DNA of 64,000 bases from Lysobacter enzymogenes (GTDB taxonomy: Bacteria; Pseudomonadota; Gammaproteobacteria; Xanthomonadales; Xanthomonadaceae): NCBI RefSeq assembly GCF_017355525.1, contig NZ_CP067395.1, forward strand, positions 1,426,001 to 1,490,000, given 5' to 3'. Made by a program: the position numbers and the translations under genes. The stretch's first letter is position 1, and every line of letters starts with the position of its first letter. Shown here in pieces: positions 47,500 through 54,120 of the stretch. The notes beneath the pieces were generated by a model. The model was not told the origin of the DNA. It saw only the letters and a list, made by a program, of their open reading frames with translations, and did no database searches.

Positions 47500-47583
47500 G
47501 AGCGACGCGAGTCGCGACCGCGAAACCTCGCTTGCGGCGGAGCTGGCGACCCCGCGGTCGCGGCTCGCGCCGCTCCTACAGGG
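47492..47583. repeat. GTAG-ended palindromic repeat, copy 1
   Basis: A 92-base element starts CCCTGTAGGAGCGACGCGAG and ends with the complementary CGCTCCTACAGGG, with inner arms CGCGACCGCG/CGCGGTCGCG. It is the same family as 49195-49287 and 53948-54038. It resembles REP/SMAG elements of Stenotrophomonas and relatives, and overlaps the msrQ stop codon. Confidence 0.85.
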
Positions 47584-47614
47584 AGCTACCGAGTCTCGCG
47601 TGGGTGCGACGGAA

Positions 47615-48418
47615 TCAGCGCGCGCCGTACAGCAGCAGCAACCCCAGCAACCCCGCCATCACCACCGCCGCCAACAGCAGCCACGGCATGCGCCGCACCG
47701 ACGACGGCAAGGCCGACGGCGGCGTCGGCCGCTCCTCGTTCGCCGCCTGCTCCTGCGCGAGCTGCGCCTGCAGCGCGTCGGCAGCGCTCAGCCGCCGGGT
47801 CGGCGCTTCGATCACGAAGCGGTGCTGACCGTCGAGCAACAACTGGTCGCCCGGCTTGAGCAGCGCGTGGCGCACCGCCTGGCCGTTGACCACGCTGCCG
47901 TCGAGCGAACCCACGTCGCGCAGCACCACGCCGTCGGCGTGCGCTTCCAGCCGCGCGTGGCGGTCGGCGAAGGCCGGTTCGTTGATGCGTATGTCGCAAT
48001 CGCCGGCGCGGCCGATCACCTTGGGCTGCTCCAGGGTGTAGCAACGGCCGTGGTGCATGCCGCCGACGCCGCGCACGACCATGCGCGAATCGGCCGGAAT
48101 CTCGACCCCGAACGGCGGCGCCGGCTCCGGCTTGTCGGCCACCAGCAGCAGTTCGACCCCGTCGATGAAGATCGCATCGCCGGGCCGCAGCATCGCCATG
48201 CGCTTGACCGGCCGGCCGTTGACGTGCAGACCGTGCAGGCTGTCGCGCACCTGCAGCCAGACGCCGCGGCGGTCGACGCTGAACTGCGCGATCGCCGCGT
48301 CGGCGTCGTCGACCAGCACGGTGCGGCCGGCCGAATCGCGGCCGATGGCATGCACGCCCGGCTTCAACGCCAGGTCGCCATGTTCGCGGTTGGGGTATCG
48401 CAGTTTGAGGGCGCTCAC
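47615..48418 (-). CDS. Double FHA-domain protein with C-terminal membrane anchor
   Basis: This 267-residue protein has one degenerate FHA-like half (about 10-90; LKPGVHAIGRD, GLHVNGRPVKRMAML). A canonical FHA domain follows (about 130-215; KVIGRAGDCDIRINEPAFADRHARLE, in parts, and DGSVVNGQAVRHALL). The last 20 residues form a transmembrane helix (WLLLAAVVMAGLLGLLLLYG). FHA domains bind phosphothreonine; here the protein would be a tail-anchored reader. A GTG start at 48418 (VSALKLRYP) fits best. No kinase or phosphatase gene is adjacent. Confidence 0.8.
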   Translation of the reverse strand: MSALKLRYPNREHGDLALKPGVHAIGRDSAGRTVLVDDADAAIAQFSVDRRGVWLQVRDSLHGLHVNGRPVKRMAMLRPGDAIFIDGVELLLVADKPEPAPPFGVEIPADSRMVVRGVGGMHHGRCYTLEQPKVIGRAGDCDIRINEPAFADRHARLEAHADGVVLRDVGSLDGSVVNGQAVRHALLKPGDQLLLDGQHRFVIEAPTRRLSAADALQAQLAQEQAANEERPTPPSALPSSVRRMPWLLLAAVVMAGLLGLLLLYGAR

Positions 48419-48583
48419 CCGGCGGAAATCTAGCAGGTTGGCGCGCCCGGCACACCTCGCCGCGCGCGGTCGCGCATGAACGACGGCAACGCCGGCGTCG
48501 ACGCCGCCCGCGCGGCGCCGGCGGCGGACTTGGATGCGCCCGCCCCTGCCCGCACAATAGCCGGCTTCCAGGGAGACCCAGAC

Positions 48584-48859
48584 ATGTCCAGCATCGATAT
48601 CCGCCACCCGCATTCGCTGGCCCCGGCCAAGGCCCGCAAGGCCGTCGAAGACGTGGCCAAGAAGCTCGCCGAACGCTTCGACGTCGAATACAACTGGGAC
48701 GGCGACGTGCTGAACTTCGCCCGCAGCGGCGTCGACGGCAAGATCGCGGTCGGTCCCGAACACCTGCGCGTGACCGCCCAGCTCGGCTTCCTGCTCGGCG
48801 CGATGAAGGGGCCGATCGAGGCCGAGATCCGCCGCGTGCTGGAAGAAAAGTTCAAGTAA
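48584..48859 (+). CDS. Polyhydroxyalkanoic acid system family protein
   Basis: This 91-residue protein has SIDIRHPHSLAPAKARKAVE and a VTAQLGFLLGAMKGPIEAEI tail, the signature of the small PHA-granule region family. The function is unproven but members sit near PHA and phasin genes, as here. The ATG at 48584 has a GGAGA box 8 bases upstream; a longer frame from 48476 is arginine/alanine-rich and unsupported. Confidence 0.82.
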   Translation: MSSIDIRHPHSLAPAKARKAVEDVAKKLAERFDVEYNWDGDVLNFARSGVDGKIAVGPEHLRVTAQLGFLLGAMKGPIEAEIRRVLEEKFK

Positions 48860-48869
48860 GCCCGGCCGC

Positions 48870-49202
48870 ATGACCCGGGCCCGCCTCGACCAGCTGCGCG
48901 ACGCGCTCGAACGCGCGGGCTGGCGGGTCGAGGGCGAGTCCGGCGCGGACGGGTTGTTCGACGTCGAAGGCGAACGCATCGCCTGGCGGTTGAGCCGCGA
49001 CGACGGCGCGCGCGAGCGGCTCGAGTTCTTCCTGTTCGCGCCGCTCGGCGGCCCGACCCAGCGGCTGGCCGACCTGGCCCGGGTCGATGCGCGACACAGC
49101 GGGCGCAGCCTGTATTTCGACAAGATCGGCAGCGCGCAGTGGCGGCGGGAGCTGCCGGCGTTCGTGCAAGCCCTCAGCGACAGCGGCCGCAAGCCCCTGT
49201 AG
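48870..49202 (+). CDS. Small hypothetical protein
   Basis: This 110-residue protein follows the PHA-system gene after 10 bases and is probably co-transcribed. It is predicted to be soluble and alpha/beta (ERAGWRVEGE, then ERIAWRLSRDDGARERLEFF and DARHSGRSLYFDKI). I do not recognise the family. Its last codons (Lys-Pro-Leu-stop) fall in a palindromic repeat starting at 49195, so an earlier stop may have been replaced when the repeat inserted. Confidence 0.7.
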   Translation: MTRARLDQLRDALERAGWRVEGESGADGLFDVEGERIAWRLSRDDGARERLEFFLFAPLGGPTQRLADLARVDARHSGRSLYFDKIGSAQWRRELPAFVQALSDSGRKPL

Positions 49203-49287
49203 GAGCGGCGCGAGCCGCGACCGCGACACCGCGCTTGCGACGCCGGCCTGCAACCCCGCGGTCGCGGCTCGCGCCGCTCCTACAGGG
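49195..49287. repeat. GTAG-ended palindromic repeat, copy 2
   Basis: A 93-base element with the same ends (CCCTGTAGGAGCG...CGCTCCTACAGGG) and the same CGCGACCGCG/CGCGGTCGCG inner arms as copies 1 and 3. The central segment differs. It supplies the stop codon of the preceding small gene. Confidence 0.85.
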
Positions 49288-49319
49288 AGTTGCCGCGACA
49301 ATTGCTGCGACCTGATCGG

Positions 49320-50042
49320 CTAGTCGAGCCCCGGAAACGGATCGTCCTCGCCGTCGAACAAACGCCGCGCCACCTCGCGCTCGTCGGCGCCGATCTCGGC
49401 GATGAACTCGCGCACATCGCCGAGTTGCGCGAACGCGGCGAAGCCGCGCTCCAGGAATCCCTGCAGCTCCGACAGCCCGGCCGCCTTGGCCGGGCCGCGC
49501 GAAAGCTTGAGCAGGGTCATGATCCCCGGCATGCGCAGCGCCTTGCCCAGGCCCAGGCCGACCGCCTCGATCAATTCGATCTGCCGCTCGCGCAAGCGCG
49601 GCAGCCCGCAGGCGCGGTAGGCCTGCGCGTACAGCGCGCCGTCGAGTTTGCGCCGGCGCGGCGCCAGCGCGTGCAGGCGCTCGCTGATGCGCAGGTCGAA
49701 GGCCTGGGTCAGCAGGCCGAGCTCGATCGCATCGGCGACCGTGGCCAGCAGCGGGCCCGGCAACAGCTTCTGCATCATCGGCAGCACCCGCGCGATGTCG
49801 GCGTCGCGGCGGCTGAAGTCGCGGTCGTTGTAGACATCGCTGAGGAAGAACCGCGCCGCCGGACGCCGGCGCGGATCGCGCAGGAAGCGGTCGAAGCTGG
49901 CTTCCAGCCGGCGCGCCTGCCATTGCCGCAGCTCCGGCAGCCAGCGCAGGCGGTTGCGCGGCTCGCGCTCGGGATCGTGCAAGGCCTGGTGGCGGGCCAG
50001 CAGGCAGGCCATGCGGCGGTTGAGGTCGGATGTTCTGGACAT
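49320..50042 (-). CDS. Conserved hypothetical protein (FFLxDVY motif)
   Basis: This 240-residue, largely helical protein has FFLSDVYNDRDFSRRDADIA around residue 66 and repeated Arg/Leu-rich helices. I recognise it only as a conserved hypothetical of the group with FFLxxxY/DxxRD motifs. No signal or membrane segment. The first codons (MSRTSDL) are part of a 134-base tandem duplication, so a second copy of its start region lies upstream, which could alter its 5' end or translation. Confidence 0.7.
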   Translation of the reverse strand: MSRTSDLNRRMACLLARHQALHDPEREPRNRLRWLPELRQWQARRLEASFDRFLRDPRRRPAARFFLSDVYNDRDFSRRDADIARVLPMMQKLLPGPLLATVADAIELGLLTQAFDLRISERLHALAPRRRKLDGALYAQAYRACGLPRLRERQIELIEAVGLGLGKALRMPGIMTLLKLSRGPAKAAGLSELQGFLERGFAAFAQLGDVREFIAEIGADEREVARRLFDGEDDPFPGLD

Positions 50043-50287
50043 CGAAGGCGATGATCGCGGGCGCCCGAAGAACCCGCAAGAGCGAGCCCCTCAGACGCGA
50101 CGCAAGCCCCGGAGCCGAGGGCACCCCGCGGGCTTTTGCCGAAGGCCTTGCCCGTGAGGTCGGATGTTCTGGACATCGAAGGCGATGATCGCGGGCGCCC
50201 GAAGAACCCGCAAGAGCGAGCCCCCAGACGCGACGCAAGCCCCGGGGCCGAGGGCACCCCGCGGGCTTTTGCCGAAGGCCTTGCCCG
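50021..50287. repeat. 134-base tandem duplication
   Basis: Bases 50021-50154 are repeated at 50155-50287 with one single-base deletion (CCCCTC versus CCCCC) and a few substitutions. The first copy includes the start codon and first codons of the reverse gene at 50042. The near identity points to a recent event. The unit contains the left arm of a strong hairpin. Confidence 0.85.
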
Positions 50288-50309
50288 CGGGGTGCCCTCG
50301 GCCCCGGGG
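50240..50309. repeat. 27-bp perfect inverted repeat (strong hairpin)
   Basis: Bases 50240-50266 and 50283-50309 are perfect reverse complements (27 bp, GC-rich) around a 16-base loop that itself contains GCCGAAGGC. It has no T-run and lies between divergent genes, so it is probably not a terminator. The first copy of the adjacent duplication has only a truncated right arm. Confidence 0.9.
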
Positions 50310-50442
50310 CGTTCCTTCCCGGAGAGTTCCGCCCAAAGCCCCCAGAACCGCACCGCCTTCGACCTTCGTACGCCCCCGCTCGACGCCCCGCCCCGCTGGG
50401 CTACACTCGACCGACTACCGCCAGGGCCGTGCCGCCGATCAC
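50310..50442. other. Remainder of patatin promoter region
   Basis: This is the rest of the 400-base divergent gap after the duplication and hairpin. No gene is seen. It should contain the promoter of the patatin gene but no boxes stand out. Confidence 0.4.
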
Positions 50443-51807
50443 ATGCTGTCACTCCATTCCGCCCGCAATCGGGCGAGCCGCAAGCCGGCGGCGAAGGGAA
50501 GCCAGTCCAACGGCGGCGCCGATCACGGCACCTCCACCAACGGCACTGCAAAACGCGCCTCCAGACGCAACAGCGCCGCCGCGCCGGCGCGGCCCCCGCG
50601 CATCGGCCTGGCCATCGCCGGCGGCGGCCCGATCGGCGGCATGTACGAACTCGGCGCGCTGCGCGCGCTCGACGAAGCCATCGAAGGCCTCGACCTGACC
50701 CGGCTGGATTGCTACGTCGGCGTCAGCAGCGGCGCCTTCCTCGCCGCCGGCCTGGCCAACCGCATGGACACCGCCGAGATGTGCCGCATCTTCGTCACCG
50801 GCGACAGCGCCGACGTCGAATTCCGGCCCGAAACCTTCATGCGCCCGGCCTTCGTCGAATACCTCAAGCGCGCCGCCAGCTTTCCGCGCCTGGCCACCGA
50901 ATGGTGGCGCGAACTGCTGTTCTCGCCGCTGGAAGCGCGCTGGTCGGACCTGATCACCCGCTTCGGCGGCCTGATCCCCAACGGCCTGTTCGACAACCGC
51001 GAAGTCGAACGCTTCCTGCGCGAAGTGTTCACCCGCCGCGGCCGCAGCAACGACTTCCGCGAACTCGACGCCGAGCTGTACGTGGTCGCGGTCGACATCG
51101 ACAGCGGCGACGCGGTGCGCTTCGGCGGCGAAGGCTGGGACGACGTGCCGATCTCCAAGGCGGTGCAGGCCAGCGCCGCATTGCCCGGCCTGTACCCGCC
51201 GGTGCAGATCGAAGGCCGCCATTTCGTCGACGGCGCGCTGCGCCGGACCATGCACGCCTCGGTCGTGCTCGACCGCGGCATCGACCTGCTGATCGGCCTC
51301 AACCCGCTGGTCCCGTTCAACCACCACCACGGCGCCGCCGTAGCCGAAGACAACAGCCTCGCCGCCGGCGGCCTGCCGGCGGTGCTGTCGCAGACCTTCC
51401 GCACCCTGCTGCAATCGCGCATGCAGGTCGGCCTGGCCCGCTACGCCCAGCAATACCCCGACATCGACCAACTGGTGTTCGAACCCAACGCCGAAGACCG
51501 CGAACTGTTCTTCACCAACGCCTTCAGCTTCTCCGCGCGCCGGCGCATCTGCGAAATCGCCTACCGCAACACCCTGGCCGACCTGCGCGCGCGCGCCGAG
51601 CAACTGGCGCCGATCCTGGCCGCGCACGGTCTGCGCCTGCGCGAAGACGTGCTGGCCGATCCCGAGCGCTCGATCCTCGACGGCATCGCCCCGCCCGCGC
51701 GCGACAGCGAGACCACCGCGCGCCTGCGCCGCGCGCTCGACGACGTCGACCGCCTGGTCGCGCGGCGGCGGCCGGGCAAGCGCCGGCAGGCGACCGCGCC
51801 GCACTGA
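50443..51807 (+). CDS. Patatin-like phospholipase
   Basis: This 454-residue protein has the patatin core after a basic, low-complexity N-terminal tail of about 50 residues. The oxyanion loop is GGGPIGG (60-66), the nucleophile elbow GVSSG (S95), and the catalytic Asp lies in FVDGAL. The C-terminal helical part includes RRICEIAYRNTLADLRARAEQ (in parts). It is probably a lipid acyl hydrolase; relatives act on membrane lipids or, in some bacteria, as PHA depolymerases. The phasin gene downstream suggests storage-lipid metabolism. ATG at 50443 taken because the preceding frame is repeat sequence. Confidence 0.88.
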   Translation: MLSLHSARNRASRKPAAKGSQSNGGADHGTSTNGTAKRASRRNSAAAPARPPRIGLAIAGGGPIGGMYELGALRALDEAIEGLDLTRLDCYVGVSSGAFLAAGLANRMDTAEMCRIFVTGDSADVEFRPETFMRPAFVEYLKRAASFPRLATEWWRELLFSPLEARWSDLITRFGGLIPNGLFDNREVERFLREVFTRRGRSNDFRELDAELYVVAVDIDSGDAVRFGGEGWDDVPISKAVQASAALPGLYPPVQIEGRHFVDGALRRTMHASVVLDRGIDLLIGLNPLVPFNHHHGAAVAEDNSLAAGGLPAVLSQTFRTLLQSRMQVGLARYAQQYPDIDQLVFEPNAEDRELFFTNAFSFSARRRICEIAYRNTLADLRARAEQLAPILAAHGLRLREDVLADPERSILDGIAPPARDSETTARLRRALDDVDRLVARRRPGKRRQATAPH

Positions 51808-51956
51808 GCCGCGCGAACGCGCGCACCCGATCCGATCGACGAGCGAAGGCCGCGCGCCTTCGCTCGCTTCCGCGCATCCGTCGCTCGCTGGTGTGAATAC
51901 TCTAGACAGCGGGCCCATCGTGACGGCACAGCACTAACCTTAATCACAGGACGTCC

Positions 51957-52538
51957 ATGGCCGCCAAGTTCAAGAAGACCGCGAAGAAGACCTCGGGCAA
52001 GACCCGCTCCGCCGGCGCCGCCGGCAAGGGCGCGGGCGCGCAGGAACAGGCCGAGCGCCTGTCCAAGACCCTGAGCGAATCGGCGCAGCAGATCTGGCTG
52101 GCCGGCGTCGGCGCGTTCGGCCGCGCCCAGGCCGAAGGCACCAAGCTGTTCGAAGGCCTGGTCAAGGAAGGCTTGAGCCTGGAGCAGACCGCGCGCAAGT
52201 TCACCGGCGGCCAAGCCGGCGCCCTGCGCGATGCGGTCGAGTCCAAGGTCGGCCAGGCGCGCGAGCGCGCGACCGACACCTGGGACCGCCTGGAAAAGGT
52301 GTTCGAAGAACGCGTGCAGCGCGCCCTGGTCAAGCTCGGCGTGCCGGGCCGCGACGATCTGGCCGAACTCAGCGAGCGCGTCGACGCGCTGACCGCCGAG
52401 CTGCGCCGCCAGGGCGGCGCCGCCCCGGCGCGCAAGGGCACCGCCAAGAAGGCCGCCAAGCCCGCCGCCGCCAAGCCGGCCAAGGCCCGCGCGCCGCGCA
52501 AGGCCGTGGCCAAGCCCAAGCCGCCGGTCGCCCCCTGA
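51957..52538 (+). CDS. Phasin-family protein with lysine/alanine tail
   Basis: This 193-residue protein has a central phasin-type amphipathic helix region (LSESAQQIWLAGVGAFGRAQ, then LVKEGLSLEQTARKF) and a coiled coil (about 95-150). A C-terminal PhaF-like AAKP/AKAR-rich tail can bind DNA. Phasins coat PHA granules. Length and layout fit PhaF/PhaI-type proteins. A smaller phasin-like gene at 58013 shares the Ala/Lys/Arg tail, but no PHA synthase is in the window. Confidence 0.85.
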   Translation: MAAKFKKTAKKTSGKTRSAGAAGKGAGAQEQAERLSKTLSESAQQIWLAGVGAFGRAQAEGTKLFEGLVKEGLSLEQTARKFTGGQAGALRDAVESKVGQARERATDTWDRLEKVFEERVQRALVKLGVPGRDDLAELSERVDALTAELRRQGGAAPARKGTAKKAAKPAAAKPAKARAPRKAVAKPKPPVAP

Positions 52539-52634
52539 TTCACGCCGCGGTCGCGCCGGCGTCCTGAACGCTGACACGAAACTTCGGTAGTACTACCCGC
52601 TGTACCGCGCCGCGCCGCCAGCGCGCGGCGCCGC

Positions 52635-52700
52635 TTAAGCCCGCCAGTCCGCGCTTCCGTATGCTCCCCTCCCCTTACGGTTTCGGACTGGCGGGCTTTC
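52635..52700 (+). terminator. Possible terminator hairpin after the phasin gene
   Basis: Perfect 15-bp arms AAGCCCGCCAGTCCG (52635-52649) and its complement (52682-52696), separated by 32 bases, lead into TTTCTT. The loop is long for an intrinsic terminator, but the stem and T-rich end support that role. Confidence 0.55.
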
Positions 52701-52843
52701 TTATGCCCGAACGCCGCGTATCGCAGGGTTTGCGCTGTTTTTGCGCGCACTTCACTACCCTCTCGGCGCCACGTTCTGCCATGAACGGCACACTCTGCAC
52801 ACATCATTTTCGCGAACTGCGTCGCAATTCGCGAGGAATTCAT

Positions 52844-52885
52844 ATGTCTGAAGCCGTATATCCTCAGCGTCTTTTATGGGCTTAG
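52844..52885 (+). CDS. 13-codon leader peptide before the membrane protein gene
   Basis: A GAGGAATTCAT sequence precedes ATG at 52844, which encodes M-S-E-A-V-Y-P-Q-R-L-L-W-A and stops at 52885. The next gene starts 6 bases later (52892). The strong Shine-Dalgarno and tight spacing suggest a translational-coupling leader. It is too short to assign a function. Confidence 0.4.
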   Translation: MSEAVYPQRLLWA

Positions 52886-52891
52886 CGTTGC

Positions 52892-53935
52892 ATGTCGAGT
52901 TTCTCCCTGTGGGCCGCTGCCGCCGTCGCGCTTACGCTCGGCCTGGGGTCCACCGCCTACCTGTGGTCGTATCGCCGCCATCGCACTGAAGTCGCCACCG
53001 GCATCGCCGGGCTGGCCAAGATGCGCTGGCGCGAATTCGCGCGCCTGATCGTCGAGGCGTTGCGCGATCGCGGTTTCGAGGCCGAATCGGTGGAGGAATC
53101 GCTAGCCCGCGGCACCCAGGCCGAACTGCGCCTGCTGCGCGCCGGCAAGCCCTGGCTGCTGTCGTGCAAGCTCGGCGACGGCGACTACAAGGTGCCCGCC
53201 GCGACCGTCGCCGAACTCGCCGACGCGGTGCGCTTCCACGGCGCCGCCGGCGGCCTGCTGGTCACCACCGGCCGCTTCGACACCCATTCCGAGCGCGTCG
53301 CCGACGGCCTCGACCTGTACAGCGGCGAGACCTTGTGGGAACTGGTCGAACCGCAACTGCCGGCCTCGACCCGCCACGACATCATCGCCGCGGCGCAGAA
53401 GCGCAGCATCCAGACCATCGTCGGCGCCTGGGGCGCGGCGATCGTGCTGGCCCTGATCGTCGGCTTCGCGGTGCCGCAGTTGCTGCCGGACGAACCGGAG
53501 GCGCCGGCCGCGCCGGTCGCAGCGAACGCGCCTGCGGACGGCAACGACAGCGACGCGAACGACAGCGACGCGCCGGCGCAACCGCCCGCATCGCCGGCGG
53601 CCGCCGCGCCCGAGCCGGCGACTGCGACGCCCGCCGCGCCCGTCGCCGCGCCGCATCCGGCCACGCCAGCGGCCTCGGCGTCCAGCGGCAACGCCGCCGC
53701 CGACCGCGCCGAAGTCATCCGCACCGTCGCGCGCCTGCCCGGCACCGAGCGCGCGCTGTGGTCGACCCCGTCGAACCTGCTGATCTACCGCCTCATCGAC
53801 GCCGAAAAAGCCGACGTCGACGCGATCTGCCAGGTCCTGGAGCGTTATCCGGAACTGCGCTCCTCGCGCGTGCAACTGCAACCGCCGCCGGGCAGCAACA
53901 CCCGCGTGCGTTTCTTCCAGTGCAAGGCCTACTGA
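52892..53935 (+). CDS. Membrane protein with degenerate Mrr-type restriction endonuclease domain
   Basis: This 347-residue protein has an N-terminal membrane helix (about 5-25) and an Mrr-like nuclease-fold domain (about 42-150; WREFARLIVEALRDRGFEAE, LLSCKLGDGDYKV). A second helix lies at about 178-200, then a long Pro/Ala/Asp linker and a small C-terminal domain. Active Mrr domains have D...(E/Q)xK. Here the Asp site reads Glu (AELRL) and the (E/Q)xK site reads S-C-K, with only the Lys kept. It is probably a catalytically inactive, membrane-anchored binder. Function unknown. Confidence 0.75.
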   Translation: MSSFSLWAAAAVALTLGLGSTAYLWSYRRHRTEVATGIAGLAKMRWREFARLIVEALRDRGFEAESVEESLARGTQAELRLLRAGKPWLLSCKLGDGDYKVPAATVAELADAVRFHGAAGGLLVTTGRFDTHSERVADGLDLYSGETLWELVEPQLPASTRHDIIAAAQKRSIQTIVGAWGAAIVLALIVGFAVPQLLPDEPEAPAAPVAANAPADGNDSDANDSDAPAQPPASPAAAAPEPATATPAAPVAAPHPATPAASASSGNAAADRAEVIRTVARLPGTERALWSTPSNLLIYRLIDAEKADVDAICQVLERYPELRSSRVQLQPPPGSNTRVRFFQCKAY

Positions 53936-53947
53936 TCCGGCTGCAAC

Positions 53948-54038
53948 CCCTGTAGGAGCGACGCGAGTCGCGACCGCGGGGTTGCAAGCTTGCGTCGCAA
54001 GCGCGATGCCGCGGTCGCGGCTCGCGCCGCTCCTACAG
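53948..54038. repeat. GTAG-ended palindromic repeat, copy 3
   Basis: A 91-base element with the same CCCTGTAGGAGCG...CGCTCCTACAGGG ends and CGCGACCGCG/CGCGGTCGCG arms as copies 1 and 2. It starts 12 bases after the stop of the Mrr-like gene and does not alter its stop codon. Confidence 0.85.
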
Positions 54039-54072
54039 GGAGCGCAGGCGGATCTCGCAAGAGCTTGAAACG

Positions 54073-54099
54073 ACGAAGCCCGGCAGCGCCGGGCTTCGT
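54073..54099. terminator. Hairpin between convergent genes
   Basis: A perfect 12-bp stem (54073-54084 with 54088-54099) closes a 3-base loop, 21 bases past the end of the minus-strand acyl-reductase gene. T-runs are short, so the terminator role is tentative. Confidence 0.5.
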
Positions 54100-54120
54100 G
54101 CGTTGCGCCGGACGGCGCGC

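Noticed and set aside
47492..54038. Reading the three GTAG palindromes as intrinsic terminators
   Set aside because: They lack a T-run and have similar arms at both ends; family similarity and stop-codon overlap fit a repeat element better, though they may still affect RNA 3' ends.
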